This document shows, piece after piece, positions 15,894-23,203 of a stretch of DNA of 32,594 bases. The notes beneath the pieces were generated by a model. It had not been told where the DNA came from and ran no database searches. It worked only from the letters and a program-made list of their open reading frames with translations. This DNA comes from JAWVZS01 sp964507825 (GTDB taxonomy: Archaea > Thermoproteota > Nitrososphaeria > Nitrososphaerales > Nitrosopumilaceae). The DNA lies in contig CAZDQM010000003.1 of the NCBI GenBank assembly GCA_964507825.1, forward strand, positions 1 to 32,594, written 5' to 3'. Within the stretch, counting starts at the first letter, position 1. Each line of letters opens with the position of its first letter. Both the position numbers and the translations under genes were made by a program.

Positions 15894-16826
15894 ATGCAGG
15901 ACAAGAAGCTCTTGGCTGGGATTGGAATAATCTCCGCACCTATTCTATTTGCGCTAGCCGTCTTTCCTGATACCTTCAGCCTGAGCTGGAATCAGGGGAG
16001 GGGAGGGTTTCTCTTTGCGCTTGCCTTTGTAGGCGCAGAACTGATAGGACTCAGACTGTCAATCTCACCAAGAAGATTGCTTGCAGTCATTCCGCTGACT
16101 GTTGTGATTATTGCTTATATTATCGGTCTCGAGTATGGATTACGCGACATCATTATCGAGTCCGCTGAGGCGTACCAGGTACAACTGATCTATTCCTGGA
16201 CATGGATGTGGGACTTTGTGATAATGGCTGTATACGTGTTGGCGGTATTGTGGATTTATTTTGGAAGGCGCTGGATACGGATCGCGCCTGCAGGACCGAT
16301 CTTTCTTGTAGGCAGCGCTGCAATCTTGTCACTTGATGCATTCTTTCCGTATGACACGCTAGGGCCGCTACAATATGTGGTGCCGTACCTAGTTCAAACA
16401 AATGTTTGGGTGATAACTGTGCTTGATCTTGGCATCGCCACCGCGCGGGACAATGTAATGTTTCTACGCGGTGACTATGGCCCGATGGTCTTACAGGTAT
16501 TCTGGCCGTCGGCCGGGGTGCACAGTGTGATTATATACTCGCTTGTAATGATGGCGTTTTTGTTGAAGATGCGGATTCCTAGAAACCGCAAGGCCGTATA
16601 CTTTGTTCTGGGAATCCTAGGAACCATAGGTGTTAACATGATTAGGATCTTCTCCTTGTCCGTATATGCCCTCAAGGTGACTACTGATGCCGCTCAATGG
16701 GAGGAGTTTCATTCAGTTGCCGGAGAGATTATGTTCCTTCCGTGGCTGTTTGCCTTTTTGTTTGCTGTCATGGCGATAGAATCACGGCGTCTTAAGCGCG
16801 AGGAAGATGCTAAAAGTAGTTCGTAA
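15894..16826 (+). CDS. Archaeosortase/exosortase-family membrane protein (thaumarchaeosortase type)
   Basis: A 310-residue polytopic membrane protein with about 7-8 helices. The three active-site blocks of the exo/archaeosortase superfamily are in order. WPSAGVHS occupies the place of the nucleophile, with S206 where most members have Cys. NMIRIF follows with Arg251, and EFHSVAGE with His273. These enzymes cleave C-terminal tripartite sorting signals and transfer surface proteins to an anchor. The serine substitution is, as I recall, typical of the thaumarchaeal branch. A cognate substrate with a sorting tail is not visible in the window. The 3' end overlaps dinB on the other strand by 17 bp. 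Confidence 0.85.
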   Translation: MQDKKLLAGIGIISAPILFALAVFPDTFSLSWNQGRGGFLFALAFVGAELIGLRLSISPRRLLAVIPLTVVIIAYIIGLEYGLRDIIIESAEAYQVQLIYSWTWMWDFVIMAVYVLAVLWIYFGRRWIRIAPAGPIFLVGSAAILSLDAFFPYDTLGPLQYVVPYLVQTNVWVITVLDLGIATARDNVMFLRGDYGPMVLQVFWPSAGVHSVIIYSLVMMAFLLKMRIPRNRKAVYFVLGILGTIGVNMIRIFSLSVYALKVTTDAAQWEEFHSVAGEIMFLPWLFAFLFAVMAIESRRLKREEDAKSSS

Positions 16827-17898
16827 TACTATTCTGTCCCTCTACTGGGCTCAGCTCGGATACCCTCACACCGATCCTTCTGATTAAAAGCTCCTGATTC
16901 TCTAGCGCCTCAGTCAACAACAAGATTGCAGTTTTTTCCAACTCGCTTAGGTTGTTTGTTGGGTTTTTCAGCATTCTTGACTTGGTTCTACTTGAAAGAT
17001 CGGACTGGAAGAGCTGGATTCCGACGGATTTGAACATCCTGTTATCATCTAGGACGATCCGGTGCAGCTGTCTGCAGATCTCCGTCAGTACTGGCCGCAA
17101 AAACTCTAAATCCTTTGTATTTTTCCTGAGGGTGGTGATCTTGCTGTATTGTATATTGGGGGCACGTTCTTGTACCGGTTCGGCGTGGATGCCCCTTGCC
17201 GCATTGTATATGAAAGTACCAGTCTTTCGTCCAAACGTCTGATTCAGCCTGAAGACGTCAAGATTATTGAGCTCCTTGACCGTATTTAGGCCCATTTCCG
17301 CAAGTCTTTCAGTGGTTTTTTTACCTATTCCTGGAATGTCCCTGATATTGAGCTGCTCTAAGAACTCTGTGACCTGTTCGGGCTTTATCACGGTCAGGCC
17401 ATCTGGTTTTTTAAAGTCTGATGCAATCTTTGAGATTAGCTTGTTTGGGGACACTCCTACAGAGCACGTAAGCCGTAATTCTTCTCTTATCCTATTCTTG
17501 ATCTGCTGTGCTAGGTGACCGGCAGTATCAAATCTGCCATCGGTCCTCCCTGTTACGTCTAGGTATGCCTCATCTCTTCCGACGTATTCAAACACGTCTG
17601 ACATCTGATCCATTATCTTCATTGCCTGCTCGGAGATCTGTGAGTAAAAGTCAAAATCTACCGGCAGAAAAACGGCATCATGCGCCTCCATCTTGTCTTT
17701 TGCTAGCCTTATGGGCATACCTGATTTCACCCCGTACTCCCTAGCGGTATAATTTGCCGTAGCGATTGCTCCACTATGATCTCCCCTGTCTGAAAACACA
17801 CACACGGCCACGGGCCTTCCCTTCAACGTTGGATCACGTAGCTCTTCGCACTGTGCATAAAAATAATCAAAATCGATGTGGAGGATCACTCTGTTCAT
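16810..17898 (-). CDS. dpo4: DNA polymerase IV (Y-family, translesion synthesis)
   Basis: A 362-residue protein. The palm catalytic residues are D9 in HIDFDYFYAQ and D109-E110 in GRDEAYLDVTG. SCSVGVSPNKLISKIASDFKKP follows, then the helix-hairpin-helix DIPGIGKKTTERLAEMG, then the little-finger domain. The final QNSITNYF is a PCNA-interacting motif. It inserts nucleotides opposite damaged bases, using the clamp. The length equals that of Sulfolobus Dpo4/DinB. The last codons, including the PIP box, overlap the end of the archaeosortase gene in antisense. GTAATAAGTTATG, about 24 bp upstream of 17898, is a likely promoter shared in a divergent gap with the next gene. Confidence 0.95.
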   Translation of the reverse strand: MNRVILHIDFDYFYAQCEELRDPTLKGRPVAVCVFSDRGDHSGAIATANYTAREYGVKSGMPIRLAKDKMEAHDAVFLPVDFDFYSQISEQAMKIMDQMSDVFEYVGRDEAYLDVTGRTDGRFDTAGHLAQQIKNRIREELRLTCSVGVSPNKLISKIASDFKKPDGLTVIKPEQVTEFLEQLNIRDIPGIGKKTTERLAEMGLNTVKELNNLDVFRLNQTFGRKTGTFIYNAARGIHAEPVQERAPNIQYSKITTLRKNTKDLEFLRPVLTEICRQLHRIVLDDNRMFKSVGIQLFQSDLSSRTKSRMLKNPTNNLSELEKTAILLLTEALENQELLIRRIGVRVSELSPVEGQNSITNYF

Positions 17899-17945
17899 GT
17901 GTTTTATTGCTTAGCATAACTTATTACAATATCGAGAACAATTCA

Positions 17946-17955
17946 TCTAAATATC
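17946..17955 (+). promoter_or_regulatory. TATA box for the 82-residue protein
   Basis: TCTAAATATC is centred about 24 bp before the GTG at 17975. It supports that start over the out-of-frame ATG at 17973. Confidence 0.5.
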
Positions 17956-17974
17956 TGATGGTCATACACGGGAT

Positions 17975-18223
17975 GTGCGTGACCCTGTTATTGTAAACGA
18001 CAATGGAGTGAGTATAAACCCGGATATGATGGAAAAGGAGACGCTTTATCATTGTTTTTTCCAAGACAAACTGTTATTATTCTTCAAGGATTTTGGTGAC
18101 TTTTTGAACTGTTATGAGATCGAAGAAAAGGATCTTGTGGAGCGGGCTAGGAACTCTGATGCAAATCTTGAAAAAATTTTTGAGGAATACCTTAAAGACC
18201 ATGATTTATCGCATTCTGTCTAG
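17975..18223 (+). CDS. Small acidic protein of unknown function
   Basis: An 82-residue protein, largely helical and acidic (LYHCFFQDKLLLFFKDFGDF, EIEEKDLVERARN, LEKIFEEYLKDHD). The start is GTG. MMEKE at residue 18 is an alternative. No domain is recognised. It stands alone between dpo4 (divergent) and a 330-bp gap. Confidence 0.65.
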   Translation: MRDPVIVNDNGVSINPDMMEKETLYHCFFQDKLLLFFKDFGDFLNCYEIEEKDLVERARNSDANLEKIFEEYLKDHDLSHSV

Positions 18224-18553
18224 TAATGACATATGATCGAGTTTTGAGATCGAGGCGTATTGCAAAAATTATGAAGCGAGCCTTTATTTGACATGTTAGA
18301 CTGTTGTAACTGTTAGCGCCGTGCCTAGATTTTTGCACTATATCTTGAACTTGTGCCAAAATGATCTCAAAACCACGTTAATAGTTGTGGATTGTTTTTG
18401 TGCCACGTTTATTCCACAAGCGTATGGTGTGCATTATGGCGCATGTGACGTGGCATGTTTGGTGATTTTTGTAGTTTTCTCATTCTGCTAAATAACGTCG
18501 GAATCTTAATGATTAAATAAAAGTACGCCAACTTTTTGTAACGCTGATACAAG
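18224..18553. other. 330-bp intergenic region with a short relic
   Basis: No credible gene. On the minus strand 18334-18299 reads KNLGTALTVTTV then a stop, resembling residues 4-13 (KNLGTRLTLT) of the ORF at 29437-29793. At DNA level 15 bases are identical (18320-18334 and 29770-29784). TTAAATAA (18513-18520) may be the alba TATA box, giving a short leader. Confidence 0.4.
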
Positions 18554-18991
18554 TTGAGTGACCAAAACAAATCCAAGGATGTTGAGGACATCTTATCAGA
18601 ATTTAATAATAATTCTACAAATCCGGAACCGACAACTGAACCCACCGCGGAACCGACAACTGAACCTACCGCGGAACCGACAACTGAATCATCTAGTCCT
18701 GAAAGCTCAAGTCCTAGTCATGAACGTAACGTGATCTTTGTTGGCACAAAACCTATCATGATCTATGTCACAGCAACCCTGACTCAGCTGGCATCACAAA
18801 AAATTGTCACAATCAAGGCTAGAGGTAAGAAAATCACCCAGGCAGTTGACGTATCACAAATGATAACAAAGCGCATGGACACAGTCGGCTATGTCGTATC
18901 TGACGTTAGAATCGCGTCTGACTCTTTAAAATCCCAGGATGGGAAAGAGCGAAACGTTTCAACCGTTGAAATCGACCTTGCAAAAACGTAA
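18554..18991 (+). CDS. Alba-family nucleic-acid-binding protein with Pro/Thr/Glu repeat tail
   Basis: A 145-residue protein. Residues 60-145 are an Alba domain: VIFVGTKPIMIYVTATLTQL, IVTIKARGKKITQAVDVSQM and a C-terminal RNVSTVEIDLAKT strand. Alba dimers coat DNA and RNA in archaea. Residues 1-58 form an extra low-complexity, acidic region with EPTTEPTA repeats and a Ser/Pro-rich end, unlike the usual roughly 90-residue Alba, and probably disordered. The start is TTG (M-S-D-Q-N). No ATG is available upstream of the domain. The next small gene overlaps the 3' end. Confidence 0.9.
   Translation: MSDQNKSKDVEDILSEFNNNSTNPEPTTEPTAEPTTEPTAEPTTESSSPESSSPSHERNVIFVGTKPIMIYVTATLTQLASQKIVTIKARGKKITQAVDVSQMITKRMDTVGYVVSDVRIASDSLKSQDGKERNVSTVEIDLAKT
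18626..18688 (+). repeat. 24-bp tandem repeat inside alba
   Basis: GAACCGACAACTGAA recurs at 18626, 18650 and 18674, giving 2.6 units of 24 bp that encode EPTTEPTA. The first two units differ at one base (CCC/CCT). Recent slippage duplication is likely. Confidence 0.85.
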
Positions 18992-19202
18992 CATTTTAAC
19001 CGTCACGGTTTTAATCTTCATTGCCTGCATTACATTTGTAGTATACCAAAACTCTTGTGAGCTTCAACATGTGAACCTGCTTGCCGATATTGACAAGTAC
19101 GAGCAAACTCTTGATCCGGATTTGTGTCACTCGTTGATCGAGAGAATAGACAGTATTAACGATAATTGTGATGTCCAAGTCGAGATACTAGACTGTGGCT
19201 AG
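18978..19202 (+). CDS. Small single-pass membrane protein downstream of alba
   Basis: About 74 residues from TTG 18978, overlapping the last codons of alba in another frame. An N-terminal helix (ILTVTVLIFIACITFVVY) anchors an exterior domain with four cysteines: SCELQH, LCHSL, NCDV and DCG. The likely disulfides suit an extracytoplasmic position. The pattern YEQTLDP ... CHSLIERID ... CDVQVEILDCG seems familiar from thaumarchaeal small proteins, but its function is unknown. An upstream ATG at 18939 would extend it through alba sequence and is less likely. The stop overlaps the LysE gene end by 15 bp. Confidence 0.65.
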   Translation: MQKRNILTVTVLIFIACITFVVYQNSCELQHVNLLADIDKYEQTLDPDLCHSLIERIDSINDNCDVQVEILDCG

Positions 19203-19808
19203 GCTCATTAGAAAGATTATTCCAAAACCGATCAACAATCCACCCATGATGATCCCTATTATCTTGTAATTCCTAGTGGACAGAAACCTACTACCCTTTG
19301 ACGCCAAAAATGCCGTAAATCCCAACCATGCAAAATCCATCCATATGTGTAGTCCAAACATGATGAAAATTCCTGAAAATGACCACAACTCTGTTGAATC
19401 CGAGACTAGTTTGAGGCCTATTGTGAGCCACCAGATTATAAAAAACGGGTTCAACCCACTCAGAATGATTCCTGCTAATATGGGACTGTGTCTCCGGTCG
19501 CCCTCTACTGATTGTCTCGTAATAGCCGATCTTATCTGCAACCCCGCAAATGCAAACAATCCAATTGCACCTAAAACCGTAATACCGACTCTGATCTGCG
19601 GTACCGCGTCAAGCGAGACTAGACCGATTCCCAGAACTATGATTAAGGGCAGCTCTACAATTGCATGCCCGATGGAAATTTTTATCCCTGCCCTTGCCCC
19701 CTGCCTGACCCCGTAGAACAGGTTTGATACCAGTAGTGGACCTGGTGACATTACCCCTGATGCCGATATCAGAATTACCGTGGCGGCGAAGATGAAAAAC
19801 TCCTGCAT
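19188..19808 (-). CDS. LysE/RhtB-family amino-acid exporter
   Basis: A 206-residue protein with six predicted helices. The family signature is at the N-terminus: SGVMSPGPLLVSNLFYGVRQGARAG, corresponding to the '(S/T)PGP' motif and GxxxGxxxxxG stretch. SIGHAIVELPLIIVLGIGL and ILSGLNPFFIIWWLTIG are also typical. These transporters expel lysine, homoserine, threonine or other amino acids. The substrate here is open. ATG 19808, with TTGTTTATCC about 24 bp upstream. It lies downstream of the PAC2 gene on the same strand. Confidence 0.88.
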   Translation of the reverse strand: MQEFFIFAATVILISASGVMSPGPLLVSNLFYGVRQGARAGIKISIGHAIVELPLIIVLGIGLVSLDAVPQIRVGITVLGAIGLFAFAGLQIRSAITRQSVEGDRRHSPILAGIILSGLNPFFIIWWLTIGLKLVSDSTELWSFSGIFIMFGLHIWMDFAWLGFTAFLASKGSRFLSTRNYKIIGIIMGGLLIGFGIIFLMSLATV

Positions 19809-19842
19809 GTGTCAAGCCCCGTGGCCATGGATAAACAAGGAT

Positions 19843-20556
19843 TCATCCATACATGCCGTCTCTGAGGTGTCTTGCCTCTTCCTCGGTTTCCTTGATGTCC
19901 TTTTCAGCCTTTTCAGCCTCATTTTGCAACAGGTCTATGTTGCACGACGTGCCGGGGACCAGCTTTGACATTGCACTGCACAACTGTGCGCTTGCCTTAA
20001 AGTCTGGGCCTTGCCCAACCGAATGAAACAAAATCACCACTACATCCTGTCCGCGTATCATTCCCTCGTTTAGCAGGCATCCTGGAATGCCGGGAATCGT
20101 GCCGCGCTCTAGTATGTTGATTCCGGCCTCCTGTATCTGCTTCTTTGCGCCGTCGGTACTCGCGGCGGCCAAGGTCCCCTCCTTTAGATTTGGACTCTTG
20201 ACTGCCACGCTTGATACAATCAGGCTGATCTTGTGATCCCTTGCCCAGTTCAGCATTGTCTTTGCAATGGTTCTATGCAGGGACTCTTGAATCGTCAGGT
20301 ATGATGAAAAAATCCCCACCTTTAGATCGTTGTTCACGAATATCCTTGTCGGATAGCTGGGATCTCCATTCCTGATCAGGCTTATGGGCGGAAAGCTGTC
20401 CGAATCGACTATTCCTACCTGCTTAAACTGTGACGTGTGAATAATTGATTCGGTTGCTATTGCGCTTGAAAACCCTACTGACGGAAAGCCGTCAATTAGG
20501 TACCCACCTGCTAGGCTGATCTCACCTGTCTCCTTTATTCTGACCTTGTGTGACAT
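19843..20556 (-). CDS. PAC2-family protein (archaeal proteasome-assembly-chaperone homologue)
   Basis: A 237-residue protein. The PAC2 signature is GYLIDGFPSVGFSSAIATESII followed by FKQVGIVDSDSFPPISLI, then a Rossmann-like core (LIVSSVAVKSP, GTIPGIPGCLLNEGMI). A C-terminal helix is rich in Glu/Lys (EAEKAEKDIKETEEEARHLR). Eukaryotic relatives help assemble proteasome alpha rings. The archaeal role is less clear. CATATTATTC about 27 bp before ATG 20556 gives it its own promoter, although it follows the deoxyhypusine synthase gene by 32 bp. Confidence 0.88.
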   Translation of the reverse strand: MSHKVRIKETGEISLAGGYLIDGFPSVGFSSAIATESIIHTSQFKQVGIVDSDSFPPISLIRNGDPSYPTRIFVNNDLKVGIFSSYLTIQESLHRTIAKTMLNWARDHKISLIVSSVAVKSPNLKEGTLAAASTDGAKKQIQEAGINILERGTIPGIPGCLLNEGMIRGQDVVVILFHSVGQGPDFKASAQLCSAMSKLVPGTSCNIDLLQNEAEKAEKDIKETEEEARHLRDGMYG

Positions 20557-20588
20557 GACTCATGGGCCGGCATGATGAATAATATGTC

Positions 20589-21536
20589 TTATCCATCTGA
20601 TACTAGCCTTGATACAAGCGCGGCATGCATGAACGGGAGTACGGTGGTTGCCTCTGCATGTATGGTAACCTCTTTTGCCCCTGCCGTGACCTTTCCCCAT
20701 GAAATCGCTTCTCTGACTAGGGCGCCGCTGAGACTACCATCAAACTCCTGAGCCGTGGTGAGATACACGGCATAATCTAGCCCATCCCTGTACTGGTTCC
20801 ACCACAGCGTATGATGTTTTGATATGCCGCCGCCCACCATCAGCGCCCCTGATCTTTTGGCCTTGAAGACACGTCCAGACAGCAAAACTGCATCTGCAAT
20901 CATGTCTAGCTTGAAATCCGTATGCCTTTGAGCAAACATCCAGATCTGACTTCCCACCGCACCGTCCATGATTCCTGGAACAACCACTGGGATGTTGTTT
21001 TTAGATGCCCAGTATAGAAACGAATCCTCACCAAGATGTTCCCCGATCATCCTTGCAATATCGGACGTTGACATGCTCCGGATCCCCTTTTCATATTCTT
21101 CATCTAGAAACTCTTGGATTTTTTCCTCAATCAGCGGGCCGTAGCTGTCGGTTGGAACCAAGACGTTGCCTAGCCTGTGTATGCCCTGATCGGCTAGCTC
21201 CCTGTCGTCCATTGTAAACGAGCCCTCTTTATAGTTGGAAAAATGCCGCGCAATATCGTGGTCTAGTGCGCCGCATGTCGTGATTGCAACGTCAAACCAC
21301 CTATTCTTTAGCATGTCCCTGACTATGCCGCGTAGACCTGTTGATATCACGGCACCTACAAACGAGACAAACCTGAGGCATTTTTTATCTTCAATCATTT
21401 CTGATAGGATGTCTAACCCTGTAGATAGATTTACTGCCTCAAATCCCCCTGACTGTGACATCTCTTTGAATATGCCTTCGACCGGCATGCTATCTGAAAT
21501 TTTAATGTCCCTTACCGGACGTCCGGGTTCTATCAT
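20589..21536 (-). CDS. dys: Deoxyhypusine synthase
   Basis: A 315-residue protein. It contains CLRFVSFVGAVISTGLRGIV (NAD-binding region), TTCGALDHDIAR, and GGGISKHHTLWWNQYRDGLDYAVYLTTAQEFDGSLSGA. In the last of these K240 corresponds to the lysine that forms the enzyme-imine intermediate. It transfers the aminobutyl group of spermidine to a lysine of aIF5A, and the hydroxylase step is absent in archaea. The ATG at 21536 is preceded at about 25 bp by TTTTATAAC, a good TATA box (21558-21567). Confidence 0.95.
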   Translation of the reverse strand: MIEPGRPVRDIKISDSMPVEGIFKEMSQSGGFEAVNLSTGLDILSEMIEDKKCLRFVSFVGAVISTGLRGIVRDMLKNRWFDVAITTCGALDHDIARHFSNYKEGSFTMDDRELADQGIHRLGNVLVPTDSYGPLIEEKIQEFLDEEYEKGIRSMSTSDIARMIGEHLGEDSFLYWASKNNIPVVVPGIMDGAVGSQIWMFAQRHTDFKLDMIADAVLLSGRVFKAKRSGALMVGGGISKHHTLWWNQYRDGLDYAVYLTTAQEFDGSLSGALVREAISWGKVTAGAKEVTIHAEATTVLPFMHAALVSRLVSDG

Positions 21537-21557
21537 GTGTCATACTTTGCCCCGTGT

Positions 21558-21567
21558 TATAAAATTC
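21558..21567 (-). promoter_or_regulatory. TATA box for deoxyhypusine synthase
   Basis: The minus strand reads AATTTTATAA centred about 25-26 bp before ATG 21536, the spacing expected of a leaderless transcript. Confidence 0.6.
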
Positions 21568-21906
21568 TAAAGCTCGATACGTGATAAATGACTACATTTG
21601 TCGCGGCCCGCAGACAACACATCGCGCACATCAACAGATTTTAGCGCGGTCCCTCTTCTCTGATTATGAAACGTGCAATCCTGTAAACCATGATTCTGAT
21701 GTTTTAGTCGGAATGTTGCATGGGTATAATCTGCCGATATACCTCCATTTGCCGGTGGTGTCATTTTAAAATCTGTTCACTAGACCCGTTTTACAATATG
21801 GGAAATTAGTGTACCTGTCATTGGGTTCGATACGGATGGAATATGGGTGGGAAATATCTTGCATGGAATCTTGTGATATGAATGACGCGGCTTTTCGTCC
21901 GTGTTT
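21568..21906. other. 340-bp intergenic region, no gene recognised
   Basis: Both strands were read. The short frames present have no protein-like composition, and no tRNA T-arm or other RNA signature was found. It separates the end of the inositol-phosphate synthase gene from the deoxyhypusine synthase promoter. Confidence 0.45.
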
Positions 21907-23004
21907 TTAGGATTCCTTGGCAACAAAGTCTTCGCATGCAGATTTTGCTGCAACGTCGGACATTTGTTCGATGGGATGCTTCATCAAGTATGCACTTGCG
22001 GCCCTGATTGGACCTCCGATATTCCTGTCTAGTGCAATTTTTGCAAGCCGGATCGCGTCAATTACAATTCCGGCAGAGTTTGCCTTGTCATCTACGTCTA
22101 GTCTGACTTCTAGGTTGTAAGGGATGTTTGCCCACTGCCTTCCCTCTATTCTCATGAACATTAGCTTCGTGTTGCCCAAAAACGGGATAAAGTCCGATGG
22201 GCCTACATAGATCTGATCATCATCAAGCCTTTCATCTAACTGGCTTTGGACGCTTTCGGTCTTTGAAATCTTTTTACTTATCAGCCTTTCTTGCTCCTTC
22301 ATGTTCAAAAAGTCGGTGTTTCCACCCACGTTGATCTGGTAGGTTTTTTCAATCTTGGTGCCGCGATCATTGCAGAGCTTTGCTAGTGTCCTATGCACAA
22401 TGGTCGCGCCTACCTGCCCTTTGATATCGTCTCCTATGCACGGGATGTTCTTTTCCTGGAACTTTTTTGCCCATGATTCGTCGGATGCGACAAACGATGG
22501 AATGCAATTAACAAACGCGGTATTTGTATCAAGGCAGATCTGCGCCCAGAACTTTGTCACCTCATCGGAGCCGACCGGCAGGTATGACACGATGATCTCC
22601 ACCTTGGAATCTCTGATGATCTCCTTGATCTTTTGTGCTAGCTGCTCCGTTGTCTTGTCACTCTTTAACGGTTTTACGCGGTTCTCTACCCAGAGTCCGA
22701 CCCCGTCTAGTACGGGGCTTTCATAAACCATGGCGTCAGTTTTGGGCATCTGCCCTCTTGGAATCCATTCTACCATGTTTGGATATTCGTATATTGCCTC
22801 ATTGATTGGCTTGCCTACCTTGTTCTCGCCCACATCAAAGCCACATACAAAGTCGATATCATGGATTCCATAATCTGACAGTTTGTCGTGGATGATTCCA
22901 ATTACCTGCTGTTCTGGGTTTTTTCTATAGTATTCTATACCCTGGATCAGTCCTGAAAAGCAGTTTCCTATTCCGACTAGGCCCACCCTAATTCGACCTG
23001 GCAT
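21907..23004 (-). CDS. myo-Inositol-1-phosphate synthase
   Basis: A 365-residue protein of the short prokaryotic IPS type. The NAD-binding start is VGLVGIGNCFSGLIQGIEYY. DIDFVCGFDVGENKVGKPI, DDIKGQVGATIVHRTLAKL, INVGGNTDFLNM and the lysine-containing SKKISKTESV follow, as in actinobacterial/archaeal enzymes. It isomerises glucose-6-phosphate to inositol-1-phosphate, the head group precursor of archaeal phosphoinositol ether lipids and of compatible solutes. GTTTAAAG (23028-23035) lies about 26 bp before the ATG at 23004. Confidence 0.95.
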   Translation of the reverse strand: MPGRIRVGLVGIGNCFSGLIQGIEYYRKNPEQQVIGIIHDKLSDYGIHDIDFVCGFDVGENKVGKPINEAIYEYPNMVEWIPRGQMPKTDAMVYESPVLDGVGLWVENRVKPLKSDKTTEQLAQKIKEIIRDSKVEIIVSYLPVGSDEVTKFWAQICLDTNTAFVNCIPSFVASDESWAKKFQEKNIPCIGDDIKGQVGATIVHRTLAKLCNDRGTKIEKTYQINVGGNTDFLNMKEQERLISKKISKTESVQSQLDERLDDDQIYVGPSDFIPFLGNTKLMFMRIEGRQWANIPYNLEVRLDVDDKANSAGIVIDAIRLAKIALDRNIGGPIRAASAYLMKHPIEQMSDVAAKSACEDFVAKES

Positions 23005-23026
23005 GTCAAAGAGTGATGCGGCGGGG

Positions 23027-23035
23027 GTTTAAAGA
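23027..23035 (-). promoter_or_regulatory. TATA box for inositol-phosphate synthase
   Basis: The minus strand reads CTTTAAAC about 26 bp before ATG 23004, consistent with a leaderless message. Confidence 0.55.
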
Positions 23036-23203
23036 TTACTGAATAAGCACGCAAGGTATAGACGCCATTTTGCGGGGATCCTTACTGATCCGGATATATC
23101 TTGTACAGGCGGTATGTGCATGGTATATTATTACGACTAGAAAGTTACAAGCATTACAATAATTATCATACTAGTCAATTAAACTTGTTCACAATCGATT
23201 ATC

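Noticed and set aside
21568..21906. Hidden tRNA or structured RNA
   Set aside because: No T-arm, no anticodon stem and no 7-bp acceptor stem could be formed.
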